Positions 26,937 to 35,435 of a stretch of DNA of 64,000 nucleotides are shown piece by piece (within the stretch, counting starts at the first letter, position 1; the number at the start of each line of letters is the position of its first letter). This stretch comes from Ureibacillus acetophenoni. Lineage in GTDB: Bacteria > Bacillota > Bacilli > Bacillales_A > Planococcaceae. Position numbers and translations under genes: made by a program. The DNA lies in the NCBI RefSeq assembly GCF_900220965.1, contig NZ_OBQC01000011.1, positions 85,548 through 149,547 on the forward strand. Reading direction: 5' to 3'. The notes below the pieces were generated by a model. That model saw only the letters and a list, made by a program, of their open reading frames with translations. It was not told the DNA's origin and ran no database searches.

Positions 26937-27851
26937 ATGATGACTATACAAAAGTGGGCTAATGATCTAGCTCTTTTAATGAATCCAAAAAACATAAAGA
27001 CAAATGAATTGTTAAAAGAATACACGATGACAAAGTTAGGTGGAGCTGCAGACGTTTTTGTTTTGCCTGAAACGGAAGAAGAAGCCCAAGCAGTGATAAA
27101 ATACGCCTATGATCACCATATACCACTTTTAATGCTTGGAAACGGTTCAAACATGGTGGTGCGTGATGGTGGTTTTAGAGGGATTGTTATTACATTTTCG
27201 TTATTAGAAGAAATACGTGTTGAAGGAACACGTATATATGCACAAAGCGGTGCACTTATAAAAGACGTTTCTAAAGTTGCAGCTAAAGAAAGTTTAACAG
27301 GTTTTGAATTTGCTTGTGGTATTCCAGGATCTGTAGGTGGAGCAATGGCAATGAACGCAGGGGCATATGGTGGAGAGATTAAAGATATTATTGTATCTTC
27401 GACTGTTTTAACGAAAGAGGGAAAAAAGCTAGTCTTAACTAAAGATGAATTAGACTTAAGGTATAGACATAGCATTATTACTCAAGAAGGCTATTATGTA
27501 CTTTCCTCTCTATTCGAACTACAAAAAGGTGATCCAAAGGTAATTGAGGAAACAATTGCAGATTTAACTTTTAAAAGGGAATCTAAACAACCATTAGAAT
27601 ACCCATCGGCTGGTAGCGTATTTAAACGTCCACCAGGCTACTTTGCTGGGAAATTAATTCAAGATAGTGGTTTGCAAGGTAAAGGTGTTGGAGGGGCAGA
27701 AGTCTCTACAAAACATGCAGGATTTATTATAAATAAAGGTAATGCAACAGCTACCGACTATATTCAAACAATTGAGATGGTAAAAAGTGTTGTGAAGGAC
27801 AAATTTGGTGTTGACTTAGAACTAGAAGTGAAAATCGTAGGAGAAGATTAG
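26937..27851 (+). CDS. murB: UDP-N-acetylenolpyruvoylglucosamine reductase
   Basis: A 304-residue FAD enzyme that completes UDP-MurNAc synthesis. YTMTKLGGAADVFVLPET opens the FAD domain, LMLGNGSNMVVRDGG and FACGIPGSVGGAMAMNAGAYGGE are FAD-binding motifs, and YPSAGSVFKRP carries the catalytic Ser of type II MurB. The protein starts at the ATG of 26937 or at the adjacent ATG at 26940; AGAAAGGG precedes both. It lies alone here, away from the other mur genes of the window. A terminator follows. Confidence 0.95.
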   Translation: MMTIQKWANDLALLMNPKNIKTNELLKEYTMTKLGGAADVFVLPETEEEAQAVIKYAYDHHIPLLMLGNGSNMVVRDGGFRGIVITFSLLEEIRVEGTRIYAQSGALIKDVSKVAAKESLTGFEFACGIPGSVGGAMAMNAGAYGGEIKDIIVSSTVLTKEGKKLVLTKDELDLRYRHSIITQEGYYVLSSLFELQKGDPKVIEETIADLTFKRESKQPLEYPSAGSVFKRPPGYFAGKLIQDSGLQGKGVGGAEVSTKHAGFIINKGNATATDYIQTIEMVKSVVKDKFGVDLELEVKIVGED

Positions 27852-27865
27852 TACTATAAAAATTT

Positions 27866-27903
27866 AAGCGCCGAACGTGTAAATAAAACGTGGCGCTTTT
27901 TCA
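27866..27903 (+). terminator. Rho-independent terminator after murB
   Basis: A 7-bp GC-rich stem, AAGCGCC / GGCGCTT, with ACGT / ACGT inner pairing and a TTTTTC tail. Confidence 0.85.
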
Positions 27904-27924
27904 TTTGTACATAAGGAGAAAAAG

Positions 27925-28686
27925 ATGAAGTTTATATCTTGGAATGTAAATGGTATTCGCGCGTGCTTAACAAAAGGCTTTTTAAACTATTTTGAAAATG
28001 TAGATGCAGATTTTTTCTGTATCCAAGAAACGAAATGTCAAGATGGACAAGTTCACTTAGATCTAGAAGGGTACTATCAGTATTGGAACTATGCTCAGAA
28101 AAAAGGATATTCAGGCACTGCAATATTTACGAAACACAAACCAATGAGTGTACGTTATGGTGTAGGTGAAGAAGTGGATGAAGTTGAAGGGCGAATTATA
28201 ACATTAGAATACGATCAGTTTTACCTGGTAAATGTCTACACACCTAACTCTCAAAGAGACTTAGCAAGACTACCTTATAGACTAGAATGGGAAGAAAAAA
28301 TCTTTGATTATCTAAACGAATTAGATAAAGATAAACCGGTAATTTACTGTGGGGATTTAAATGTGGCCCATACCGAAATTGATCTAAAGAATGCAAAATC
28401 AAACGTAGGTAATTCAGGGTTTACTTTCGAAGAGCGAGGGAAAATGTCAGAACTATTGTCCTCAGGCTTTACGGATACATTTCGCTACAAATACCCGGAT
28501 AAAACAGATTCTTATACATGGTGGTCTTATATGAATAAAGTTAGGGAAAGAAATATAGGATGGAGAATTGACTATTTCATCGTTTCTGACCGTTTAAGAA
28601 ATTCGATTAACAAGGTGGACATTCATTCAGACGTTTTAGGAAGTGATCATTGTCCAATACTTTTGGAAATTGAATTGAATAGCTAA
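27925..28686 (+). CDS. exoA: Exodeoxyribonuclease III / AP endonuclease
   Basis: A 253-residue DNA-repair nuclease that cuts at abasic sites and degrades 3' ends. The EEP-fold motifs are all present: ISWNVNGIRA, CIQETKCQDG (metal-binding Glu), VYTPNS, CGDLNVAH, WRIDYFIVS and the C-terminal GSDHCP with the catalytic Asp-His. It is close in length and sequence to B. subtilis ExoA. AAGGAG lies 8 bp before the ATG. The short gap after the murB terminator suggests its own promoter. Confidence 0.95.
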   Translation: MKFISWNVNGIRACLTKGFLNYFENVDADFFCIQETKCQDGQVHLDLEGYYQYWNYAQKKGYSGTAIFTKHKPMSVRYGVGEEVDEVEGRIITLEYDQFYLVNVYTPNSQRDLARLPYRLEWEEKIFDYLNELDKDKPVIYCGDLNVAHTEIDLKNAKSNVGNSGFTFEERGKMSELLSSGFTDTFRYKYPDKTDSYTWWSYMNKVRERNIGWRIDYFIVSDRLRNSINKVDIHSDVLGSDHCPILLEIELNS

Positions 28687-28758
28687 ATGGAAAAGATAAA
28701 TACTAATAGTATTCAAACTATTTGATACACAAATTCACTATGGAGTACAAAAACCTAA

Positions 28759-29040
28759 ATGGCAAAACCTATATTAGTTAATGTTACAGAAGAAATTGTT
28801 CGCGGACTTGTGAGATTTTTGTTATTTGGACCAGAATATCAAACATTTTGTCATTGTGAGAATTGTGAGATGAATATTGTTGCAAATGCATTAAATAAGC
28901 TTCCATCAAACTATGTTTCATCTGTTTCGAAAAGAGAAGAAGCATTCAATAAATTAAATAATTCCATTTACATTAGCATAGTAAATAAAGAAATCATTCG
29001 TTCAATCCATTTAGTTGGTAAAAAACCAGGGCATGACTAA
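28759..29040 (+). CDS. comFB: ComFB-family protein
   Basis: A 93-residue protein. CHCENCEMNIVANALNKLPSNYV is the ComFB signature: two Cys of a CxxC pair followed by the LNxLP segment. ComFB was named for its place in the comF competence operon. Homologues have recently been described as cyclic di-nucleotide receptors, with c-di-AMP suggested in Bacillus. Here it stands apart from comFA/comFC. The ribosome site is weak: GGAG lies 13 bp before the ATG. A terminator follows. Confidence 0.82.
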   Translation: MAKPILVNVTEEIVRGLVRFLLFGPEYQTFCHCENCEMNIVANALNKLPSNYVSSVSKREEAFNKLNNSIYISIVNKEIIRSIHLVGKKPGHD

Positions 29041-29065
29041 TTGAAAAATTTGTATTTAAAACTAG

Positions 29066-29100
29066 AAAAGCTGGCTCGAAAAAAATGGGTCGGCTTTTTT
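29066..29100 (+). terminator. Rho-independent terminator after comFB
   Basis: A 12-bp stem with G-U pairs (AAAAGCTGGCTC / GGGTCGGCTTTT) and a T-run. Confidence 0.85.
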
Positions 29101-29224
29101 AAATGTTAAAGTTATTACTTAATACCAATTCAAATGAACGAGTTGGAAGCTATGGATAATTATTACCTTTTCAGAGGAGCTTGTAGTAAACTTAATGTAT
29201 GATGTTGAAAGTGAGGGGTTGCTA

Positions 29225-29641
29225 ATGCCTACACCTAGTATGGAAGACCATATTGAACAAATTTATTTACTAATTGAAACAAAAGGATATGCTAGAGTGT
29301 CTGACATAGCAGAAGCATTATCTGTTTTGCCTTCCTCAGTAACGAAGATGGTCCAAAAATTAGACAAAGATGGTTATTTAATATACGAAAAATATAGAGG
29401 ATTAACTCTAACGTCAAAGGGTGAAAGGCTAGGCAAACGACTCGTAAAAAGACACGACCTGTTAGAACAATTTTTGCGATTAATTGGTGTTGATGAAGAA
29501 CGGATTTATGATGATGTAGAAGGTATTGAACACCACCTAAGTTGGAATTCTATAGATAGAATCGCTGACTTAGTCCAGCTTTTAGAAGAAAATCCATCCA
29601 TCATAACAAAATTAGAAGAAATTAAAGAAAGTAATACTTAA
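29225..29641 (+). CDS. mntR: Manganese-responsive repressor
   Basis: A 138-residue DtxR-family regulator. The six metal ligands known for B. subtilis MntR, Asp8, Glu11, His77, Glu99, Glu102 and His103, are all at the same positions when counted from the ATG at 29225. The winged helix ([25 protein letters not shown]) is near identical to MntR. It represses manganese uptake genes when Mn2+ is plentiful. GAGGGG precedes this start, and a longer in-frame extension upstream is unlikely. cvfB follows after 23 bp and may be co-transcribed. Confidence 0.96.
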   Translation: MPTPSMEDHIEQIYLLIETKGYARVSDIAEALSVLPSSVTKMVQKLDKDGYLIYEKYRGLTLTSKGERLGKRLVKRHDLLEQFLRLIGVDEERIYDDVEGIEHHLSWNSIDRIADLVQLLEENPSIITKLEEIKESNT

Positions 29642-29664
29642 AAAGAGATTTGAAAGGAATAATT

Positions 29665-30519
29665 ATGGAAGAACTTAAATCAGGCCAAGTTGTTGAATTA
29701 ACTGTATTAGAAGAACAAGGCTCACGAATAGTATTAACAAATGGTGACTTAGAGATCCCATTAAACAGTTCAGAATTAAGTGAAACACCTTCAAGAGGAG
29801 ACCGTTTAAAAGTATTTCTATATGCAGATCGACGTGGCAACATACAAGCTACAACGGCTATTCCGAATATTAATCAAGGGGAATATGATTGGGCGCGGGT
29901 AATAAAAGTTTCCAATGAAGGTGCCTATGTAGATATTGGAACAACTAGAGAAGTGTTAGTAAAAGCAGAAGATCTACCACCTATTAGAAACTTATGGCCA
30001 GAAGTAGGAGATCATTTATATTTAACACTTCGTACAGATCGAAATGGAGACTTATTCGGCCGTTTAATAACTGAAGAAAAAGTAAATGATCTTTATGAAG
30101 GGGCATTAGATGATTTACACAACAAAAATATTGTAGCTCGACCTTACCGATTGTTACCGGTTGGCTCATTCTTATTAGGAGTAGATCTACCATATCGCAT
30201 TTTTGTGCATAATACAGAAATGGAAAGAGAACCTAGATTAGGTCAAGACGTTACAATACGTGTCATAGACGTTAAGGATGATGGTTCTTTAAATGGATCA
30301 ATGCTACCTAGGAAACACGAAAGACTAAGTGCAGATGCGGAACAAATTCTAAACTACCTAAATAGCGTAGGTGGCAAAATGCCATTTGGTGATAAGTCGA
30401 CACCTGAAGAAATCACAGAAATGTTCAATATGAGTAAGGGTGCTTTTAAACGTGCATTAGGAACTTTAATGAAATCCGGAAGAGTAAAACAACAAGATGG
30501 ATGGACTGAATTACAATAA
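29665..30519 (+). CDS. cvfB: S1-domain RNA-binding protein CvfB (YitL-like)
   Basis: A 284-residue protein with tandem S1-like OB domains in its first two thirds (for example WARVIKVSNEGAYVDIGTTREVLVKAEDLP) and a winged-helix domain at the C-terminus (TPEEITEMFNMSKGAFKRALGTLMKSGRV). This is the CvfB layout known from Staphylococcus, where it influences virulence gene expression, and B. subtilis YitL. The start is the ATG at 29665 after AAAGGA. It is probably in one transcript with mntR. Confidence 0.92.
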   Translation: MEELKSGQVVELTVLEEQGSRIVLTNGDLEIPLNSSELSETPSRGDRLKVFLYADRRGNIQATTAIPNINQGEYDWARVIKVSNEGAYVDIGTTREVLVKAEDLPPIRNLWPEVGDHLYLTLRTDRNGDLFGRLITEEKVNDLYEGALDDLHNKNIVARPYRLLPVGSFLLGVDLPYRIFVHNTEMEREPRLGQDVTIRVIDVKDDGSLNGSMLPRKHERLSADAEQILNYLNSVGGKMPFGDKSTPEEITEMFNMSKGAFKRALGTLMKSGRVKQQDGWTELQ

Positions 30520-30628
30520 ATTGATCTTTCTAGATGAACTTCCTGAAGGATTTGAACACTAATTACAATGCAAAATGATTTATTCTTAAAAAATGATTGT
30601 GTAAAATTAGTGGAAAGGGAGGAATGGA

Positions 30629-30913
30629 ATGATGGAATTCACGTTAAATGAACTAAGTTCACAAAATTTCGCTTTTGAGTATAAAAAAGATGGGGAAAAA
30701 TTAGCTGAAATTGAGTGGATACAAAAAGGGGACGTTATGGTCATGAACCATACGTATGTATCTGATGTTTTAAGGGGTCAAGGAATTGCTAAAAAGCTTT
30801 TAGATAGAGCTGCTGAGTATGCCAGAGAAAAAAACTACAAGATGGAAGCGGTTTGCTCCTATGTAGTAGCGGTTTTCGAAAGAAGTAATGATTATAATGA
30901 TGTAAAGGCATAA
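30629..30913 (+). CDS. Small GNAT-type acetyltransferase (YjdJ/NATD1-like)
   Basis: A 94-residue single-domain protein. VSDVLRGQGIAKKLLDRAAEYAREKNYKM contains the acetyl-CoA loop RGQGIA; the following CSYVVAVFERSNDYNDV is typical of the YjdJ/NATD1 group. The domain is minimal, lacking the N-terminal GNAT strands. GGAGG lies 7 bp before the ATG. The substrate is unknown. A terminator follows directly. Confidence 0.88.
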   Translation: MMEFTLNELSSQNFAFEYKKDGEKLAEIEWIQKGDVMVMNHTYVSDVLRGQGIAKKLLDRAAEYAREKNYKMEAVCSYVVAVFERSNDYNDVKA

Positions 30914-30917
30914 TAAT

Positions 30918-30960
30918 AAGTGTGTAGTTGTGAAAATATATCACATCTACACACTTTTTT
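30918..30960 (+). terminator. Rho-independent terminator after the GNAT gene
   Basis: A 16-bp imperfect stem: AAGTGTGTA / TACACACTT plus TGTGA / TCACA, followed by TTTTTT. Confidence 0.92.
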
Positions 30961-31016
30961 CGTCATTTGTATTTTGCGATGTATAAGGGTATTTGTAGTA
31001 GTAGGATTTGTAATTA

Positions 31017-31118
31017 TTACAGTTGTAAAAAGAGATAGACAAACACTGTTAAAACAATTGCTCCGACAAAAAAGGAAGTTACTTCTATCCAATCATAATA
31101 AATATCCTGGTCCTTCAT
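31017..31118 (-). CDS. Small single-pass membrane peptide, 33 aa
   Basis: A short minus-strand frame with a textbook AGGAGG 9 bp before the ATG (first base 31118). The product starts MKDQDIYYDWIEVTSFF and runs into a hydrophobic helix ending YLFLQL at the very C-terminus. This is typical of small tail-anchored or toxin-like membrane peptides. I do not recognise the family. The ribosome site and amphipathic-then-hydrophobic layout favour a real gene. No partner gene is close on the same strand. Confidence 0.5.
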   Translation of the reverse strand: MKDQDIYYDWIEVTSFFVGAIVLTVFVYLFLQL

Positions 31119-31325
31119 GTAGTCCATCCTCCTAGTTCCTAAAAAAGTGAATACTAATATTTTATTAATCCGTTGGCTGAAATATAACAAAATAGCAGTA
31201 AAGTACAAAAAAAGACATTATTAGTAAGAAATATCAATAATCGATATTTGAATAGACAAGTTAAAGAGTATAAAGATATTTAAAAGGGAGAAATTATATG
31301 ATATAGACCTATGGAGGGATGTAAA

Positions 31326-31616
31326 ATGGCGAAACTAAAAGGAAAAGGTGTAGTTTTAGCTGCTTTTGTAGCAGGCGTTGCGACATTTTTAAGTAAAAAA
31401 GAAAACCGTGATAAGACAATGAGTATGCTTGGCTCACTTAAGGCAAAGGGCACAAATAATAAGAACTTTACAAACTTCGCAAATGATTCATTAAAGGAAT
31501 TGGCTGAAACTGCTGCAAGCGTCAATGATACAAGTATAAGAGGGAATAACTTCATTGGAGAAGGTGGAGGTCAAACTGCACTTTCCTATTACAACCATAA
31601 ACAAGAACGATTATAA
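31326..31616 (+). CDS. Hypothetical protein, 96 aa, YtxH-like layout
   Basis: A basic protein with one short hydrophobic stretch at the start (KGVVLAAFVAGVATFLSKKENRDKTM) and a polar, Asn- and Ser-rich remainder. The layout, one N-terminal helix followed by Lys-rich coil, is like YtxH-type stress proteins, but I cannot confirm the family. GGAGGG lies before the ATG at 31326. It is monocistronic. The terminator is shared with the converging MFS gene. Confidence 0.65.
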   Translation: MAKLKGKGVVLAAFVAGVATFLSKKENRDKTMSMLGSLKAKGTNNKNFTNFANDSLKELAETAASVNDTSIRGNNFIGEGGGQTALSYYNHKQERL

Positions 31617-31618
31617 AA

Positions 31619-31656
31619 AAAAGTCGACAACTAAATTTGTAGTTGTCGACTTTTAA
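31619..31656. terminator. Bidirectional terminator, inside the 3' end of the MFS gene
   Basis: AAGTCGACAACTA / TAGTTGTCGACTT, a 13-bp perfect stem with a 6-nt loop and A/T flanks on both sides. The right half codes for the last residues of the minus-strand MFS protein, whose stop is in the left arm. Confidence 0.9.
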
Positions 31657-32815
31657 TTTTGCTACGATTCCCAATGAGTGTTATTAGTGAGAATACAAGT
31701 AAAATAACACCAGTCAATACAAACCCTTCTTGAATACTTAACGGAAGCCCACCTAGTAACGAGGATCCTACAACAACACCAAATGAGAAGAAAGCATAGA
31801 AATAACCATAGGCTTTTCCTCTATTTTCTTTGGAAGTTGAATCTATTAACAGTGAATTTATTGAAGGGAATAAAAATCCGAATCCAATCCCATAACATGC
31901 TAAAGCTACATACAGATAAACAATTTCTACCGATATACTCAATAGAATTTGACTTAACCCCATTAACGAAATACCGAAAGCTAGTGTATAGACTGGGGCA
32001 ATTTTATCGAATAATCGGTTTGTTGGTAATAAGAAAACAAGAACTGCAACAATTCCAAAAGTACTTAACAATGTTCCAGTAACTTTTGAATCAAATCCTA
32101 ATTCTTGTACTCTTAATGGTAACAAATACGCAATTACACCTTGAGAAAACATAAGGAAGAAAGCACCTGTAAATGCTTTAATAATACCTATATTTTTAAA
32201 GAAGGCTAATACCGTTCCAGTAGAAGAATTTTCACTTTCATTTACATTATCTTGCTTGTCGGTATTTTTCTTTGATATAGTAATTCGTCTTAAAGTAAAT
32301 AATGCAATTACTCCTAGTAATAACATAAATACCGATGTGATGGTAAATACATAAGGTACACTTATACGACTTGCAAGTATTCCACTGAAGGCAGGGCCTG
32401 CAATGGCTGCGATACCAACAAATGCGCCGGAAACAGCACTTCCCTTACCTCTATTATCTTTAGCTGTAATGTTAGCTAAATAAGTAAACGCCGCAGGGAC
32501 AATTAAACCAGCGACAAGTCCATGTACAAATCGAATGATTATTAATAATATTGGTTCGCTAATGAGTTGGTAGAGTAATAGTGATATAAAGGTTGAGAAT
32601 AACCCAGTTATTAAGACAAAGAAGGGGCCACTCCGATCTGTCCAAAACCCGGAGATAATATTGCCAAATGTATTAGAAAACGAATACATACCAACGGCTA
32701 ACCCTATAACAAATGTTGAAGCCCCTAAGGATTCAGCAAATGTACTCATTATCGGCAATTGAGTAAATAGGTCAAAGAACGAGAAAAATATAATTGCATA
32801 TATTAAATACCGCAT
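31631..32815 (-). CDS. MFS transporter, probable drug efflux
   Basis: A 394-residue major facilitator with 12 predicted helices. FGNIISGFWTDRSGPFFVLI carries the loop-2 motif in a modified form, and FVGIAAIAGPAFSGILASR is the motif-C region typical of drug/H+ antiporters. A charged, Asn-rich central loop separates the halves. GGAGG precedes the ATG with first base 32815; the ORF could start ten codons earlier, but without a site. The substrate is unknown. The C-terminal codons form one arm of the terminator. Confidence 0.83.
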   Translation of the reverse strand: MRYLIYAIIFFSFFDLFTQLPIMSTFAESLGASTFVIGLAVGMYSFSNTFGNIISGFWTDRSGPFFVLITGLFSTFISLLLYQLISEPILLIIIRFVHGLVAGLIVPAAFTYLANITAKDNRGKGSAVSGAFVGIAAIAGPAFSGILASRISVPYVFTITSVFMLLLGVIALFTLRRITISKKNTDKQDNVNESENSSTGTVLAFFKNIGIIKAFTGAFFLMFSQGVIAYLLPLRVQELGFDSKVTGTLLSTFGIVAVLVFLLPTNRLFDKIAPVYTLAFGISLMGLSQILLSISVEIVYLYVALACYGIGFGFLFPSINSLLIDSTSKENRGKAYGYFYAFFSFGVVVGSSLLGGLPLSIQEGFVLTGVILLVFSLITLIGNRSKIKSRQLQI

Positions 32816-32930
32816 GGAACAACCTCCAATTTGATAATAATGCATAATAATATATTAACATATTTAAAGTTGTATTTAAAATATATCTTTTGTTAAACAT
32901 TAATGGCATTTAACATTATTTCCAAATAAA

Positions 32931-32972
32931 AAAACGGTAAAATCAAATGAATGATTTTACCGTTTTCACTAA
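32931..32972 (-). terminator. Rho-independent terminator after the CoA-transferase gene
   Basis: A 15-bp perfect stem, AAAACGGTAAAATCA / TGATTTTACCGTTTT, with a 6-nt loop and, on the minus strand, a T-run. Confidence 0.92.
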
Positions 32973-32978
32973 TTTATA

Positions 32979-34499
32979 TTATGCTTTTACAGTTTCTAAT
33001 TTCATAGTTTTGTTTTTCGCAAGGTTCACATGCCAAGATAATGCTTCCTCTAAAATATGAGGAGTTTGAGAATTTCCTGTAGCTTCAACTGCGCGGTTGT
33101 AGTAATCGCGTAATTGTTCTTTGAAATCAGGGTGAGCACAGTTTTCAATAATTAATTCTGCACGCTCTTTTGGAGCTAGACCACGTAAGTCAGCAATACC
33201 TTGTTCAGTTACAATAACGTCAACATCATGTTCTGTATGGTCTACGTGTGAAACCATAGGAACGATAGATGAAATTGCGCCGCCTTTTGCATATGATTTC
33301 GTTACGAAAATACCAAGACGAGCATTACGTGCGAAGTCTCCAGATCCACCGATACCGTTCATCATTTTTGTACCACTTACGTGAGTAGAGTTTACGTTTC
33401 CGTAGATATCTAATTCAAGTGCAGTGTTGATAGAAATTAATCCGAGACGGCGAATTAATTCTGGATGGTTCGAGATTTCTTGTGGACGTAATACTAATTT
33501 GTCAGCATATTTTTCAAGATTGCCATATACTTTTTTCTGTAATTCTTCTGAAATTGTAATAGACGTAGCTGATGCATAGCTTACTTTACCTGCATCAATT
33601 AAGTTAAATACAGCATCTTGAAGAACTTCAGAAGCTACAACTAAATCTTCGAATTCAGAATCAGCAAAACCATCAAGTACAGCATTTGCAACAGAACCAA
33701 CACCTGATTGTAGAGGCATTAATTTGTTTGTTAAGCGACCGGCTTTAATTTCTGAACGGAAGAAATCTAGTAAAATATTTGCCATTGTTTGAGTTTCCTC
33801 ATCTGGAGGAACGATTAATGAAGGAGCATCTGGCTCTTCAGAAACAACGATAGCTTTAATTTTAGCTGGATCAACTTTAATGCCGATTTCTCCAATGCGT
33901 TGTGTAGCATTAGTTAATGGAATTGGTTCACGTTCTCCTTGAGCTTTTGGAACGTAAATATCATGAATACCAATTAGACTTTCTGGATGAGCAATGTTTA
34001 ATTCAACGATAATGTTTTCTGCATACTCAGCGAAGATAGGTGAGTTACCAACAGATGTTGTTGGGATAATTAGACCATCTTCTGTAATTGCTGCAGCTTC
34101 AATAATTAAGTATTGAATTGGCCCAATAATTCCTTGGCGCACTAATTCAGCATTGTGTGAAAGGTGAGCATCTACATATAAAACATCACCAGCGTTAATT
34201 TGGCCACGGATCATTGGATCAGCAATGAAAGGTCCACGTTTACGAATAGCACCAGCTTCAGCTAAGTACTTGTCCACTTCTGGACCAAGTGAAGCTCCTG
34301 TATAAACATCAATTTTAAATTGTTCATTTTTAGCACGTTCTACTAATGCCATTGGAACTACTTTAGCATCCCCAGCACGAGTGAAACCACTCATACCAAC
34401 AACAGCACCGTTTGGAATTAAAGCAGCTGCTTCTTCAGCAGAAACGACTCTATCCGACAAGATTTTTAGTCCTAAGCGTTTTTCAACTCTTTGATCCAT
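32979..34499 (-). CDS. Succinate/acetyl-CoA:CoA transferase (acetyl-CoA hydrolase family)
   Basis: A 506-residue enzyme of the acetyl-CoA hydrolase/transferase family, close to succinate:acetate CoA-transferases such as AarC and Cat1. GMSGFTRAGDAKVVPMAL begins the N-terminal domain. LVVASEVLQDAVF, near residue 290, holds the likely catalytic Glu. GIGGSGDFARNARLGIFVT and VIVTEQGIADLRGLAPKERA are conserved C-terminal blocks. It would move CoA between acetate and succinate. A GGGGG site precedes the ATG. A promoter lies 30-60 bp upstream, and a LytTR regulator gene is next on the same strand. Confidence 0.9.
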   Translation of the reverse strand: MDQRVEKRLGLKILSDRVVSAEEAAALIPNGAVVGMSGFTRAGDAKVVPMALVERAKNEQFKIDVYTGASLGPEVDKYLAEAGAIRKRGPFIADPMIRGQINAGDVLYVDAHLSHNAELVRQGIIGPIQYLIIEAAAITEDGLIIPTTSVGNSPIFAEYAENIIVELNIAHPESLIGIHDIYVPKAQGEREPIPLTNATQRIGEIGIKVDPAKIKAIVVSEEPDAPSLIVPPDEETQTMANILLDFFRSEIKAGRLTNKLMPLQSGVGSVANAVLDGFADSEFEDLVVASEVLQDAVFNLIDAGKVSYASATSITISEELQKKVYGNLEKYADKLVLRPQEISNHPELIRRLGLISINTALELDIYGNVNSTHVSGTKMMNGIGGSGDFARNARLGIFVTKSYAKGGAISSIVPMVSHVDHTEHDVDVIVTEQGIADLRGLAPKERAELIIENCAHPDFKEQLRDYYNRAVEATGNSQTPHILEEALSWHVNLAKNKTMKLETVKA

Positions 34500-34529
34500 T
34501 TGAAAATCCCCCTTTTGCTATATAAAAAA

Positions 34530-34558
34530 AGCATAACTTTACACTTTATTTAGTGCAA
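34530..34558 (-). promoter_or_regulatory. Sigma-A promoter of the CoA-transferase gene
   Basis: On the minus strand TTGCAC, a 17-bp spacer and TATGCT. The spacer region holds a short inverted repeat, CACT-N6-AGTG (plus strand 34542-34555). Confidence 0.6.
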
Positions 34559-34724
34559 CACATTGTAAATCTTATATTCCTATATTAACACTAAAATGTC
34601 ACAAAATCTTCAATAATTTTATGTAAGTGCTTAATTACCGCTTTAGAAAGAAAATACCAGTAAAAATGACGAAATTCAATGAAAAGGGGAGAAGTGTGTC
34701 GAATGATAGAGGACAAAAATATAC

Positions 34725-34763
34725 AAAGCGACTTTAAGGTTGTAGCCCTAAAGTCGCTTTTTG
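34725..34763. terminator. Hairpin downstream of the LytTR gene
   Basis: A 15-bp near-perfect stem, AAAGCGACTTTAAGG / CCCTAAAGTCGCTTT. The T-run is on the plus-strand side, so it may also end an unseen plus-strand transcript. The LytTR gene ends 22 bp away. Confidence 0.65.
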
Positions 34764-34784
34764 CATATAGTATTAAACTAATTT

Positions 34785-35435
34785 TTAGAATCCTAAAGAA
34801 CGGCGGAAATAGCTTGCATATCTTTGGCTGACAGGAATTCGAGTTCCATCTTTCATAACTAATAAGAATGTTGAATGAGAATCGGGTTGGATTTCTTCTA
34901 TAAAATCTATGTTTACTATATAAGAACGATGACAACGAATAAAAGAGTCAGGAGCTAAGAAAAGCTCTAAGTCACTAAGATTTAGTCGGTGATAACCTTC
35001 ACGATGCATCGTTTTAACAAATGTCTTACGAAGCTGAGTTTCAAGATAGATTACTTCGTTATGTCGAATAGGATACCAACAATCATCGATTTTTATAGTT
35101 AAATAATTTGTTAAAAATGGTGATGGTTTTTGTGGGAAAATAGCGGTAATAGCACCTTTTGTCTCACCTTCATCTATAAGAGGAATACTCATACCGAAAT
35201 ATGGGACACCAAATACATCAGGTTCAATGTAAGTATTTATTTTTTGGCCATATGTAAGTGCTTTGTGTGCTGCAGAGCCTTCTTTAACAGGGTCTCCAGG
35301 CTTAATTTTTAAATCAACTTTTTTACTTGGTTGATAGTACAAGTACTCATTTGTATCTGAGATTGCGATTGATGTGTTTTCTGGAAAGAAATCTTTTATG
35401 ACATCCATGATCTCTTCAATTTGTTTTGGATCCAC
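34785..35435 (-). CDS. LytTR-family DNA-binding regulator
   Basis: A 216-residue regulator. The N-terminal half (residues 1-110) resembles a PAS/GAF-like sensory domain: NTSIAISDTNEYLYYQPSKK, then FGMSIPLIDEGETKGAITAIFP. The C-terminal half is a LytTR DNA-binding domain: VIYLETQLRKTFVKTMHREG and FIRCHRSYIVNIDFI. There is no response-regulator receiver domain, so it probably senses a ligand directly. The start is the GTG with first base 35435, 8 bp after GAGGTG. An ATG six codons upstream has no site. Its nearest downstream neighbour is the CoA-transferase, a plausible target. Confidence 0.85.
   Translation of the reverse strand: MDPKQIEEIMDVIKDFFPENTSIAISDTNEYLYYQPSKKVDLKIKPGDPVKEGSAAHKALTYGQKINTYIEPDVFGVPYFGMSIPLIDEGETKGAITAIFPQKPSPFLTNYLTIKIDDCWYPIRHNEVIYLETQLRKTFVKTMHREGYHRLNLSDLELFLAPDSFIRCHRSYIVNIDFIEEIQPDSHSTFLLVMKDGTRIPVSQRYASYFRRSLGF

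Noticed and set aside
30571..30654. 27-codon frame overlapping the GNAT start
   Set aside because: The ribosome site is too far away, and it overlaps the site of the real gene.
31260..31300. GTATAA-N12-GGGAGA as a sigma-B promoter before the 96-aa gene
   Set aside because: Three mismatches, and the GGGAGA is equally explained as a purine-rich ribosome site.
34696..34737. 13-codon GTG frame after GGGGAG near the LytTR gene
   Set aside because: Too short to support; it runs into the hairpin at 34725, and there is no promoter on this strand that I can defend.
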